Shown: in pieces, positions 6,875 through 15,437 of the stretch
Position numbering within the stretch: the stretch's first letter is position 1
Layout of the letters: every line of letters begins with the position of its first letter
Assembly (NCBI RefSeq): GCF_030144325.1
Contig: NZ_CP126307.1
Span: 4,368,001 to 4,432,000, forward strand
DNA length: 64,000 bases
Direction: 5' to 3'
Source of the DNA: Bosea vestrisii
GTDB lineage: Bacteria; Pseudomonadota; Alphaproteobacteria; Rhizobiales; Beijerinckiaceae
Program-made: the position numbers and the translations under genes
Notes under the pieces: generated by a model
Database searches by the model: none
What the model was told of the DNA's origin: nothing
Seen by the model: the letters and a program-made list of their open reading frames with translations, nothing else

Positions 6875-9800
6875 ATGACCGCCTATGCCGAGCCCGTCGC
6901 TGCGACCAATTTCTCTTTCCTGCGCGGCGCCTCGCCCGGGCCGAATCTGGTGATGACCGCGCTGATGCTCGGCCAGACCGGTCTCGGCATTGCCGACCGC
7001 AACACGGTTGCCGGCGTGGTGCGGGCGTGGATCGCGCTCCGCGACCTGCGTGAGCTTGGCCTGCCGTCTCCGGAGAAAGTGCGCGAGGGTGGCAGCCCCG
7101 GCGAGTATATCTGGGTCGAGAACCCGGCCTTCGCCGATCTGCCCTTCACGGAGGAGCAGATGCGAGCGATGGCGCAGGCCTTCAAGCTCGTAACCGGCAG
7201 CCGCCTCGTCTTCGCCGATGGCACGCCCGACATCGTCGCCTACCCGGCCAATCGCGCCGGCTGGGGCAGACTCTGCCGCCTGCTGACGACAGGCAATCTG
7301 CGCGGGGCCAAGGGCGAGTGCATCCTCACCCTCGACGACCTCCTGAATGATGCCCGCGACCTCCTGCTGATCGTCATGCCGGAGCGCCGGCTCGACGGCC
7401 TGCCCGCGACCCTCGTCCGGCTCGATGTCGCCGCGCCCGGTGCGGTCTGGCTCGCCGCCACTATGGCGCGCCGCGGTGACGATCGCCGTCGCCTCGCCCG
7501 GCTGAAAGGCATCGCGGCGCCGACCCGCACCCCGCTGATCGCCACCAACGACGTGCTCTATGACGCGCCCGAGCAGCGCGACCTGCAGGACCTGCTGACC
7601 TGCATCCGCGAGGGCACGACGATCGACAAGGCCGGCCGCCTGCTCGAAGCCAATGCCGAACGCCATCTCAAGGCGCCGCAGGAGATGGCCCGGCTCTTCA
7701 AGGAGGCGCCGGAGGCGATCGCCGAGACGCAGCACCTGCTCGGCCGCATCGCGTTCGATCTGGGTGAGCTCAGATACGAATATCCGGACGAACCGGTGCC
7801 GCCCGGCTGGACACCGCAGGGCTGGCTGGAGGAGCTGGTGCGCCGGCGCCTGCCGATGCGCTATCCCGCTGGCATCCCTGAGAAAGTTCAAAAGCAGGTC
7901 GACGACGAACTCGTCCTGATCGGCAAGCTCGACTATGCCCGCTATTTCCTGACCATCCGCCAGATCGTCGAATTCGCCGAGAGCCGCGGCATCCTCTGCC
8001 AGGGGCGCGGCTCGGCCGCCAATTCGGCCGTCTGCTATGCGCTTGGGATCACTGCGGTCGATCCGGACGAGCACACGCTGCTCTTCGCCCGTTTCATCTC
8101 GGAGGAGCGGCGCGAGCCGCCCGATATCGACGTCGATTTCGAGCATGAGCGGCGCGAGGAGGTGATCCAGTGGATCTATTGGAAATACGGCCGCCACCGC
8201 GCCGGCATCGCCGCGACCGTGATCCATTACCGGCCGCGCAGTGCCATGCGCGAGGCCGGCAAGGCGCTGGGACTGACCGAGGACGTCACCGCTCGCCTCG
8301 CCTCGACGCAGTGGGGCAGCTGGGGCTCCGACATCACCCGCAATCAGATCCGCCAGGCCGGGCTCGATCCCGACAATCCGGTGATCGCGCAGGCCGTGCG
8401 CTTCGCCGTGCGCCTGCTCGGCTTTCCGCGCCATCTCTCGCAGCATGTCGGCGGCTTCGTCCTGATGCGCGGTCGCCTCGACGAGACCGTGCCGATCGGC
8501 AACGCCGCGATGGCGGATCGCACTTTCATCGAATGGGACCGCGACGACATCGACGCGATGCGGCTGATGAAGGTCGATGTGCTGGCACTCGGCATGCTGA
8601 CCTGCATCCGCAAGGCCTTCGACCTGCTGCGTGAGCATGAGGGCGAGGATTATGGCCTCGCTGACGTTCCGCAGAGGGACGAGGCGACCTACGACATGCT
8701 CTGCGAGGGCAAGTCCATCGGCGTCTTCCAGGTCGAGAGCCGGGCGCAGATCAACATGCTGCCGCGCCTCAGGCCGAGGGAATTCTACGACCTCGTCATC
8801 CAGGTTGCGATCGTCCGCCCCGGCCCGATCCAGGGCAATATGGTCCATCCCTATCTGAAGCGGCGGGCAGGGATCGAGGAGATCGACTATCCCTCACCGG
8901 CGCCGCCGCATGATCCGGACGAGCTTCGCCATGTTCTTGACCGGACCCTAGGCGTACCGCTCTTCCAGGAGCAGGCGATGACGCTCGCCATGGTCGCGGC
9001 CGAGTTCAGCGACCCCGAGGCCAATGGCCTGCGCCGCGCCATGGCGACCTTCCGCAATGTCGGCACGATCGGCAATTACGAGGCGATGATGGTCGAGCGC
9101 ATGGTGGCGCGTGGCTATGAGCGCGACTTCGCCCAGCGCTGCTTCGAGCAGATCAAGGGCTTCGGCAGCTACGGCTTTCCCGAGAGCCACGCCGCCTCCT
9201 TCGCCAAGTTGGTCTATGTCTCCTCCTGGCTGAAATGCCATCACCCGGCGATCTTCGCCGCGGCGCTGCTGAACTCGCAGCCCATGGGCTTCTACGCCCC
9301 GGCCCAGATCGTCCGGGAAGCGCAGGAGAATGGCGGCGTCGAGCCGCGGTCGATCGATGTGAACTTCAGCGCCTGGGATAATCTGCTCGAGCCAGGGGAG
9401 CCGGGCTGGAAAAGTCCCTGGGCGCTGCGGCTCGGCCTGCGCCAGCTCGACGGCTTCAAGCAGGACTGGGCGGAGCGTCTCGTCGAAGCCCGTACCGAGC
9501 CCTATCGCGATGTCGAGGAACTCGCTCGCTGCGCCCGCTTGCCGGCCCGCGCCATGCGCCTGCTCGCCGATGCCGACGCCTTCCGCTCGATGGGGCTGGA
9601 CCGGCGCGAGGCGCTCTGGGCGGTGCGCCGCCTGCCGGATGACGCGGCGCTGCCATTGTTCGAGGCGGCGCAGGCACGCGAGCTCGGGGCGGAACGCACC
9701 ATGGCGTTGCCAGTCATGCCCCTCGCCGAGCACGTCGTCGCTGACTACCAGACGGCGCGGCTCTCGCTGAAGGGCCATCCGATGGGCCTGCTGCGACCCC

Positions 9801-10234
9801 GCTTCGCCCGCGAGCGCATCGCCAGCTGCGAACAGATTTCAGCGATGCGCGACGGGACCTGGGCCAGCGTCGCCGGCGTCGTGCTGGTGCGCCAGCGCCC
9901 CGGCAAGGGCAATGCCATCTTCATCACGCTGGAGGATGAGACCGGCATCACCAATGTCGTGCTCTGGGCCCGCGATTTCGAGCGCTTCCGCCGCGAGGTC
10001 ATGGCGGCGCGGCTGCTCCTCGTCGAGGGCAGGGTGCAGAAGAGTCCGGAGAACGTGATCCACCTGATGGCGAAGCGCGTCGTCGATCGCTCGGCCGAAC
10101 TTCTCAGCCTGTCAGATACGCATCGCGCCGAGATCGTGCTGACCCGCGCTGACGAGTTCCAGCATCCGCAGATCCCGCGGGCGCGCCACCCCCGTAATGT
10201 CCGGATCTTGCCGAAGTCACGCGATTTCCATTGA
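6875..10234 (+). CDS. dnaE2: error-prone DNA polymerase III alpha subunit DnaE2
   Basis: This 1119-residue C-family polymerase performs translesion synthesis with ImuA and ImuB after SOS induction. The PHP domain starts at TNFSFLRGAS (the SHP of the usual motif is altered to SPG). The polymerase core contains QGRGSAANSAVCY, PPDIDVDFEHERREEV and GVFQVESRAQ. The C-terminus has the OB-fold segment (NAIFITLEDETG). The length fits the family. ATG 6875 gives the expected MTAYAE start; the in-frame GTG 6842 lies next to repeat family B and is less likely. No separate promoter is obvious, so expression probably depends on the imuA LexA box. Confidence 0.96.
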   Translation: MTAYAEPVAATNFSFLRGASPGPNLVMTALMLGQTGLGIADRNTVAGVVRAWIALRDLRELGLPSPEKVREGGSPGEYIWVENPAFADLPFTEEQMRAMAQAFKLVTGSRLVFADGTPDIVAYPANRAGWGRLCRLLTTGNLRGAKGECILTLDDLLNDARDLLLIVMPERRLDGLPATLVRLDVAAPGAVWLAATMARRGDDRRRLARLKGIAAPTRTPLIATNDVLYDAPEQRDLQDLLTCIREGTTIDKAGRLLEANAERHLKAPQEMARLFKEAPEAIAETQHLLGRIAFDLGELRYEYPDEPVPPGWTPQGWLEELVRRRLPMRYPAGIPEKVQKQVDDELVLIGKLDYARYFLTIRQIVEFAESRGILCQGRGSAANSAVCYALGITAVDPDEHTLLFARFISEERREPPDIDVDFEHERREEVIQWIYWKYGRHRAGIAATVIHYRPRSAMREAGKALGLTEDVTARLASTQWGSWGSDITRNQIRQAGLDPDNPVIAQAVRFAVRLLGFPRHLSQHVGGFVLMRGRLDETVPIGNAAMADRTFIEWDRDDIDAMRLMKVDVLALGMLTCIRKAFDLLREHEGEDYGLADVPQRDEATYDMLCEGKSIGVFQVESRAQINMLPRLRPREFYDLVIQVAIVRPGPIQGNMVHPYLKRRAGIEEIDYPSPAPPHDPDELRHVLDRTLGVPLFQEQAMTLAMVAAEFSDPEANGLRRAMATFRNVGTIGNYEAMMVERMVARGYERDFAQRCFEQIKGFGSYGFPESHAASFAKLVYVSSWLKCHHPAIFAAALLNSQPMGFYAPAQIVREAQENGGVEPRSIDVNFSAWDNLLEPGEPGWKSPWALRLGLRQLDGFKQDWAERLVEARTEPYRDVEELARCARLPARAMRLLADADAFRSMGLDRREALWAVRRLPDDAALPLFEAAQARELGAERTMALPVMPLAEHVVADYQTARLSLKGHPMGLLRPRFARERIASCEQISAMRDGTWASVAGVVLVRQRPGKGNAIFITLEDETGITNVVLWARDFERFRREVMAARLLLVEGRVQKSPENVIHLMAKRVVDRSAELLSLSDTHRAEIVLTRADEFQHPQIPRARHPRNVRILPKSRDFH

Positions 10235-10249
10235 GGCGAGGGGTGTTTT

Positions 10250-10338
10250 CGTCATTGCGAGGAGCGTCCGCGACGAAGCAATCCAGGGGACGTGGAGCGC
10301 TGCCGCCCCTGGGTTGCTTCGCTGCGCTCGCAATGACG
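10250..10338. repeat. intergenic palindromic repeat, family A copy 2
   Basis: The ends CGTCATTGCGAG and CTCGCAATGACG are exact 12-bp inverted partners, and the inner GAAGCAATCCAG and CTGGGTTGCTTC are near partners. It is the same family as 3089-3172. It directly follows dnaE2 and may mark the end of the cassette transcript. Confidence 0.85.
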
Positions 10339-10412
10339 GTGCGGCTTGAGCGAAAAGCGCCGTAGAATGCCGGGATCGAATTCACTTTCGAACCCAGGCC
10401 TGAGGAGACACC

Positions 10413-10826
10413 ATGAACATCATCCGCGCCGGAACCCGGCCATCGGCGAAGGGCCCGAGCGATTGGTTCAGCGGCACCGTCCGCATCGATCCGTTGTTCA
10501 ATCCGCATGCACCCGAGCGCGTTCAGGGCGCCAGCGTCACCTTCGAGCCCGGCGCGCGCACGGCCTGGCACACCCATCCGCTCGGCCAGACGCTAGTCGT
10601 CACCGCAGGCTTCGGCCGTGTGCAGCGCTGGGGTGGCCCGGTCGAGGAGATCAGGCCGGGCGACGTGGTCTGGTTTCCGCCTGGCGAGAAGCACTGGCAT
10701 GGCGCCGGGCCGGAGACGGCGATGACCCATATCGCTGTGCAGGAGGCCCTGGACGGCAAGGTCGTCGACTGGCTCGATAAGGTCTCGGACGCCGAATACG
10801 ACGGCCGCGGGCCGGCGGTGATGTAG
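10413..10826 (+). CDS. cupin-domain protein
   Basis: This 137-residue single-domain cupin has the metal-binding motif 1 pattern TAWHTHPLGQTLVVTAGFG and motif 2 PGDVVWFPPGEKHWHG, giving histidines suitable for one metal ion. The family includes the (R)-mandelonitrile lyase-type and carboxymuconolactone-associated small cupins, but the substrate cannot be predicted. A TGAGGAG ribosome site precedes ATG 10413. It stands alone and converges with minE, sharing a GC hairpin that probably ends both transcripts. Confidence 0.85.
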   Translation: MNIIRAGTRPSAKGPSDWFSGTVRIDPLFNPHAPERVQGASVTFEPGARTAWHTHPLGQTLVVTAGFGRVQRWGGPVEEIRPGDVVWFPPGEKHWHGAGPETAMTHIAVQEALDGKVVDWLDKVSDAEYDGRGPAVM

Positions 10827-10848
10827 GTCGCCGCGTTCTGGAATGGGA

Positions 10849-10870
10849 AAGGCGGCCCTCAGGCCGCCTT
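10849..10870. terminator. hairpin between the convergent cupin gene and minE
   Basis: A perfect 9-bp stem (AAGGCGGCC and GGCCGCCTT) with a 4-base loop. It overlaps the minE stop codon and lies just after the cupin stop. There is a short CTTTC on the minus side but no long T-run, so its role as a bidirectional terminator is an inference. Confidence 0.55.
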
Positions 10871-11122
10871 CTTGCCCGCATCGAACGGGATCTCGATGTC
10901 GACGGCGAGCGTCGAGACCTGGGGCCCGCGCTCCATCCGGACGGTGACCTTGTCGTCGTCGACCTGCACATGCTTGGCGATCACGCGCAGGATCTCGTCG
11001 CGCAGCTTGGTCACGAGGTCGGAGCCATCGGCCGACAGGCGCTCATGGGCGAGCAGGACCTGCAGGCGCTCGCGCGCGGCGGGAGCCGACTGGGGCCGGA
11101 AGAAGAGACGACGCAGGTTCAT
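10859..11122 (-). CDS. minE: cell division topological specificity factor MinE
   Basis: An 87-residue protein starting MNLRRLFFR, with the MinD-contact helix region ERLQVLLAHER and a C-terminal topological domain. MinE stimulates the MinD ATPase and drives the pole-to-pole oscillation that keeps the Z ring at mid-cell. The ATG overlaps the minD stop codon (ATGA at 11119-11122), showing tight translational coupling. It is the last gene of the minCDE operon and ends in the shared hairpin. Confidence 0.96.
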   Translation of the reverse strand: MNLRRLFFRPQSAPAARERLQVLLAHERLSADGSDLVTKLRDEILRVIAKHVQVDDDKVTVRMERGPQVSTLAVDIEIPFDAGKKAA

Positions 11123-11934
11123 GCCGCTTTCCTTCCGAAGATCTTGCCGAAGAAGCCGCGCTTCTCGCCGGGGATGGTCATCGGCAGGTTCTCGCCCTTG
11201 AGGCGGCGGACCGCGTCGAAATAGGCGAGCGCCGGCGCGCTGCGTTCATCGGCCAGGGTGACGGGCGAGCCGATATTGGAGGCACGCAGCACGTCCATGC
11301 TTTCGGGGATGATGCCGAGCAGCGGGATCGACAGGATCTCGAGGACGTCGTCCACTTTCAGCATGTCGCCGCGCTCGGCGCGGGCGGGGTCGTAGCGGGT
11401 GAGGAGCAGGTGCTTCTCCATGCGCTCGCCGTTCTCGGCCTTCAGGGTCTTCGAATCGAGCAGGCCGATAATGCGGTCGGAATCACGCACCGAAGAGACT
11501 TCCGGATTGGTCACGACGATCGCGATATCGGCATGGCGCATGGCGAGGGTGGCGCCGCGCTCGATGCCGGCCGGGCTGTCGCAGATCACCCAGTCGAAAT
11601 GGCTCTTCAGCGCGCCGATGACCTTCTCGACGCCCTCGGAGGTGAGGTTGTCCTTGTCGCGGGTCTGCGAGGCGGGCAGCAGATAGAGCGTCTCGACCCG
11701 TTTGTCGCGGATCAGCGCCTGCGTCAGCTTGGCCTCGCCCTGGATCACGTTGACGAGGTCGTAGACCACCCGCCGTTCGGCACCCATGATCAGGTCGAGA
11801 TTGCGCAGGCCGACATCGAAGTCGACGACCACGACCTTGTCGCCGCTCTGCGCCAAAGCTGCGCCCAGGGCGGCGGAGGACGTCGTCTTGCCGACGCCGC
11901 CCTTGCCCGATGTGACCACGATGACCTTGCCCAT
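11119..11934 (-). CDS. minD: septum site-determining ATPase MinD
   Basis: A 271-residue deviant Walker A ATPase: KGGVGKTT at residues 11-18, then DFDVGLRNLDLIMG and CDSPAGIERGA. The C-terminus ends in an amphipathic membrane-targeting helix (GFFGKIFGRKAA). ATP-bound MinD binds the membrane and recruits MinC to block FtsZ assembly near the poles; MinE releases it. It lies 35 bp after minC and overlaps minE by 4 bp. Confidence 0.97.
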   Translation of the reverse strand: MGKVIVVTSGKGGVGKTTSSAALGAALAQSGDKVVVVDFDVGLRNLDLIMGAERRVVYDLVNVIQGEAKLTQALIRDKRVETLYLLPASQTRDKDNLTSEGVEKVIGALKSHFDWVICDSPAGIERGATLAMRHADIAIVVTNPEVSSVRDSDRIIGLLDSKTLKAENGERMEKHLLLTRYDPARAERGDMLKVDDVLEILSIPLLGIIPESMDVLRASNIGSPVTLADERSAPALAYFDAVRRLKGENLPMTIPGEKRGFFGKIFGRKAA

Positions 11935-11969
11935 TGACCTCTCCTAGTTCCGGTGGACGCGCTGTCGTT

Positions 11970-12707
11970 TCAGGCGAGTGACCCGCCTGTGAAGGTCTCG
12001 CCTTCAAGCCAGAACTGGACGGGCTTGCCGCGCAGGCTCGGCTCCAGGTCCTCGGCCGTCTTGTAGTAGCCGTCGATGCCGACCAGCTCGGCCTCGAGCT
12101 TGCGACAGAAGATGCGGGCCTCCGCGTTGCCCAATGTGCCGGCCATCGCCCGCCCCCGCAGGGTGCCGTAGATATGGATCGAACCGCCGGCGATGACCTC
12201 GGCGCCGGAGGCGACCGAGCCGACGATGGTCACGTCGCCCTCGGCGAAGATCGACTGCCCCGAGCGTACCGGCTGGGTGACGATGATCGAAGCCACGGCT
12301 TTCGCGGGCAGCGGGGCGGCAGGTGTCACCGCCACGCTTTCGGCGACAGGGGCTTCCTTGGCCGGCTCGGCCGTCGGTTCCTCGATATCCCCGGTCGTCT
12401 TTCCGCCCGACATGGCGGGCGGTAGATCGTTGCCGAGCATGGAGGGGCGTGCGCCCTCGATCCCCATGATCCGGACATTGCGCGCGCCGAGCTTGCCGAC
12501 GAGATCGCGCAACTGCGCGCGGTCGATCTCGAGGCCCTCGACGTCGAGCACGACCGGCCGCCGCAGGAAGAAACCGGCGGAGCGGCCAGCGAGATCGTCG
12601 AGCCGCACCAGCCAATCCTCGAAGGGCAGCTCGGGCGTCAGCGTCAGCGCAAGATAGGATCGCCCCTTGAGGCGGATCGGCCTGGGTTGGGTTAACACGG
12701 CGGTCAT
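11970..12707 (-). CDS. minC: septum site-determining protein MinC
   Basis: A 245-residue FtsZ inhibitor. The N-terminal domain starts RPIRLKGRSYLALTL and includes GFFLRRPVVLDVEG. A proline/alanine-rich linker follows, and then the C-terminal beta-helix domain (VRSGQSIFAEGDVTIVGS, IHIYGTLRGRAMAG). ATG 12707 was chosen as the start; the frame stays open 31 codons upstream, but that stretch is AT-rich and holds the promoter and a CtrA-like site. MinC is the effector of the Min system. Confidence 0.95.
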   Translation of the reverse strand: MTAVLTQPRPIRLKGRSYLALTLTPELPFEDWLVRLDDLAGRSAGFFLRRPVVLDVEGLEIDRAQLRDLVGKLGARNVRIMGIEGARPSMLGNDLPPAMSGGKTTGDIEEPTAEPAKEAPVAESVAVTPAAPLPAKAVASIIVTQPVRSGQSIFAEGDVTIVGSVASGAEVIAGGSIHIYGTLRGRAMAGTLGNAEARIFCRKLEAELVGIDGYYKTAEDLEPSLRGKPVQFWLEGETFTGGSLA

Positions 12708-12747
12708 CTTGGTAAATTTTCGGTTGCTCCGGTGTACGAAACGAATG

Positions 12748-12763
12748 GTTAACGAGTGGTAAA
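12748..12763 (-). promoter_or_regulatory. candidate CtrA box upstream of minCDE
   Basis: On the minus strand the site reads TTTA-CCACTCG-TTAAC, one mismatch from the CtrA consensus TTAA-N7-TTAAC, and it runs on to give the half-site TTAACCAT. It lies about 40 bp upstream of the minC start in an AT-rich gap. CtrA control of min genes is reported in other Hyphomicrobiales; here it is an inference from the motif. Confidence 0.5.
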
Positions 12764-12936
12764 TCGCGTGGATGATTATCGGGGAAAATGTCCCGCCCAA
12801 CTTTTGGGGTTCGAAAAAAATTCGTTGATTATCAGATATTTAGATTTTACAGCGCCGGGAGGTTACTGCAAAAGCCAATTGCGAAAGCCGCATTGCGGGA
12901 TCGCGTACCGGCCACACTGGGCGATGGCGTGGCGGG

Positions 12937-13509
12937 TCATATAAAGGGGAGCGGCGCGCCATCCTTGGGATGGGGCATCACGCCGACATCGATGCCGTAG
13001 ATCGCGCGCAGGATATCGGGCCGAATCACCTCGTCAGGTGTTCCGCGCGCGACGAGCTGGCCGGAATGGAGCACGATGATCTCGTCGCAGAAGCGCGCAG
13101 CCGTGTTGACGTCATGCCGGCCCCCCGCCCGCCAATACGGCACGCTGATGCTGCGAGGCTTGGCGATCGCTTTCAGGGAGCGGCGCAGTGCCTGATAGGC
13201 GGCGAACTCCGTGGCGATCCAGACGAAATGATCCATCGGGCCTGCCGCGATCGACCGTTCGACCTGTGCGGTGAAATCCGCATCGGCCGAGACGTACCCC
13301 TCCCGGCGATAGATCCACTGGCAAGATATTCCGGGCGGCACCGTCAGCAGCAGCCTGTCCTCGGGCGTATCGATCTCGATGAAGATCGCGCCCAATGCGC
13401 TCGCCGGCAGGCGCTCGGCGATGCGCGCGATCGCGGGCAGGGCGGTCTCGTCGCCAGCGAGCAGATAGTGCCCGGCCGGTTTGATCCCGAGGCCGCAGGG
13501 GCCCGACAT
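12937..13509 (-). pseudogene. chimeric remnant: siderophore-interacting protein C-terminus joined to an iron ABC ATPase C-terminus
   Basis: The first two thirds match the C-terminal part of siderophore-interacting (ViuB-like, FAD/NAD-binding) reductases: HYLLAGDETALPAIARI, WIATEFAAYQALRR and the terminal YWRAG. Without a stop codon the frame then passes into the tail of a FecE/FhuC-type ABC ATPase (FCDEIIVLHSGQLVARGTP, then LRAIYGIDVGV). No Walker motifs remain. It is in the same frame as the next fragment and separated from it only by a TGA at 13513-13515. It looks like a deletion scar in a former siderophore uptake operon. Confidence 0.8.
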
Positions 13510-13512
13510 GCC

Positions 13513-13866
13513 TCAGATATCGCCAGGCCTCGCGAAGCGGGCGAAATCGCCGGCTGGCCCTGGAGCCTCGTGCAGCACGAAGTCGATCTCGACCCAGCCC
13601 GCCGCCGCGTCGATCCGGCGGATGGTGTAGTAGCGCGTCGCCACCGCCGTCATGTCGAGATAGGCAAGCGGGCGGCCGTTTGGCCCGGGGGCTTCAGCCG
13701 TTCGCCGGGGCCGGTTGGGACATGCCAATGCGCCCAGCCGCCAGGCGACGAGCGACAATCCGAGACTGCGTGCATTCGCATCGTCCAGTGCGAGCACCGT
13801 CAACGGGCGGACGAGCAGCAGTGCCATTCCCCCGAAGACGATGAGGCGCGGCGCGAGGAAGAGCAC
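13513..13866 (-). pseudogene. chimeric remnant: FecCD permease fragment joined to the siderophore-interacting protein N-terminal part
   Basis: The first ~45 residues (LAPRLIVFGGMALLLVRPL, then LALDDANARSLGL) match an internal piece of an iron-siderophore ABC permease of the FecCD family. From about residue 60 the sequence becomes the middle of a siderophore-interacting reductase (DMTAVATRYYTIRR, DFVLHEAPGPAGDFARFARPGD) and stops at TGA 13513. The next residues in the same frame, GMSGPCG, continue the reductase, so the TGA is an in-frame nonsense mutation. Upstream the permease frame is closed by TAG about 65 bp before the GTG. Confidence 0.8.
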
Positions 13867-14046
13867 GTCGCGCCAATCCTGCTGATCGAGGTGACCTGCG
13901 CTCGTCGTCAGCTTTCGCTAACGATTTCCGCCTTCATGGGGCGCCGCATCCGCGATGATCCTACCCTAGTTCGGTTAGCGCTGTTGTGCGCCACTTGCGG
14001 AAGTTGGCGCATTGCCCATGAGCGGATGTTCGTAAGCGACACGCCT

Positions 14047-15045
14047 TCAGCCGAGCCGCGACTGCTCACAAAACTGGCGCGGAGTGACGCCCGTCATCCG
14101 GCGGAAGGCGCGGCTGAAATGCGCCGGATCGGTGTAGCCGGACGAAAAGGCGACATCGATGATCCTGCAATCGGTGTCCCGCAGCAGCCGGCTCGCATGC
14201 TCGTACCTGACGGTGTCGAGTATGTCCGAGTAGGACAGGCCGATCAAAGCGAGCTTGCGCTGAAGCGTCCGCGTGCTGACGCCCGCGATCTCGGCGACGT
14301 CGGCAAGCGCGGTTGTCCCCTCGTCGAGATAGGCCGGCAGCATCAGCTTGAGCAGTTCGACGATATCGTAGGCGGAAGGGCCGTCCTCCTGGTTCCGCGT
14401 CGGCAAAAACGAGACGGTCGAACGGTTGGGGAGGCTGAGAAGCGAAGTCGGGAGGCTGATCCAGGCGGCATGCTGGCCCGATAGAAACCGCACATTCGGC
14501 CAGCAGGATCGCGTCGCCGGGCTCGGCGCGTAGGACGATTCGAAGGCGATCGCCGTCGGCATCCAGCCGGGCCCTGCGAATTGCCTGACGATGTAGACCG
14601 AGAAGATATTCTGGATCCATTGCGCGTGTTTCAGATGCAGGAGCCCTGTCCCGGCAAGCCTGCTGCAGACCCGTACATGATCCGCGTCATGTTCGATCCA
14701 CATGCTCAAAATGGTGTCTTCGCGTGACGCTTCATGGCAGGCGTGCCGGAGCGCGACGAGCAGTGTTGGTGAATGTGCGATCAGGGCCCGTGTCTTTTCC
14801 CGCATATGGGAGAAATGCAGGCGCTGGGCAGCGAGAAAGCCGAAATCCTCGATACCCTGGGTTCTCTGGGCGGTCTCGACGAAACGCAGCGCCGGCAGGA
14901 GCGGCAAATAGAGCTCGCTCTTTTCGGCCAGGGACGATGGCAGCCGGGACCGCTCCAGCAGCGTCTCCGTCGGCGCGCCGATATCGTCGAGGATGCTGAC
15001 GAAGGGCAGCAGGAACTGGCCGCGCGTCAAGGGGATATCAGCCAT
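14047..15045 (-). CDS. AraC-family transcriptional regulator
   Basis: A 332-residue regulator of the AraC group with an N-terminal arabinose-binding-like domain of the OruR type and a C-terminal double helix-turn-helix (VAEIAGVSTRTLQRKLALIG and IIDVAFSSGYTDPAHFSRAF). It probably binds DNA at direct repeats and responds to a small molecule. It is divergent from the two outer-membrane protein genes and their neighbours. A 36-bp motif that occurs upstream of both of those genes is a plausible operator for it. The start is ATG 15045 (MADIPLTRGQFLL). Confidence 0.88.
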   Translation of the reverse strand: MADIPLTRGQFLLPFVSILDDIGAPTETLLERSRLPSSLAEKSELYLPLLPALRFVETAQRTQGIEDFGFLAAQRLHFSHMREKTRALIAHSPTLLVALRHACHEASREDTILSMWIEHDADHVRVCSRLAGTGLLHLKHAQWIQNIFSVYIVRQFAGPGWMPTAIAFESSYAPSPATRSCWPNVRFLSGQHAAWISLPTSLLSLPNRSTVSFLPTRNQEDGPSAYDIVELLKLMLPAYLDEGTTALADVAEIAGVSTRTLQRKLALIGLSYSDILDTVRYEHASRLLRDTDCRIIDVAFSSGYTDPAHFSRAFRRMTGVTPRQFCEQSRLG

Positions 15046-15437
15046 CGGACCTCGCCGCGATCACCGCGTTGACGATTTTCACAAGGCCGAATCTTCCGAG
15101 GATTCGCGGCCGGCGAGCGTGAAGAATAGCCGGTCGCGGGTGGCGCAAAATGGCAAGACCGACAACCCGCCTATGCACCAAACAGAGCGTGTCGGCTGAT
15201 CCGAGAGTGACCCGTCGCACGGAGCGCCCACTACTGGGAACGTCCATCTCACGGAAAGTCGGTCATGGGGCCTTCCTGTTCGCAAAGCCGGGGCTTGCAT
15301 GCCTTCCAGTCATCATTCGGCCAGTGAGGGTCACCGCAAGCTGCTCGAAGTCCCACCTCGCGGGCCATTTTGATTGCCATTGAATTGCTCGGCCATCCGC
15401 AGATGGCCCTCAGAGATTGCATATTGAGGAGACCTGA
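15046..15437. other. 392-bp intergenic region between the AraC regulator and the first outer-membrane gene
   Basis: No convincing gene is present. It contains the first copy of the 36-bp direct repeat (15124-15159) and the divergent promoter region. No tRNA-like or terminator-like structure was recognised. Confidence 0.6.
15124..15159 (+). repeat. 36-bp direct repeat copy 1, candidate regulator site
   Basis: Begins GAATAGCCGGTCGCG and ends AAATGGCAAGAC. Compared with the second copy at 16364-16399, it is identical over the first 15 bases and the last 12, with three mismatches between them. Both copies lie upstream of outer-membrane protein genes in the same orientation, here about 280 bp from the start codon at 15438. 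Binding by the neighbouring AraC protein is an inference. Confidence 0.75.

Noticed and set aside
6605..8848. 747-residue minus-strand frame opposite dnaE2
   Set aside because: Antisense shadow caused by high third-position GC; dnaE2 is certain.
12970..14484. 504-residue plus-strand frame
   Set aside because: It runs opposite the siderophore remnants and the AraC gene and has no recognisable domain.
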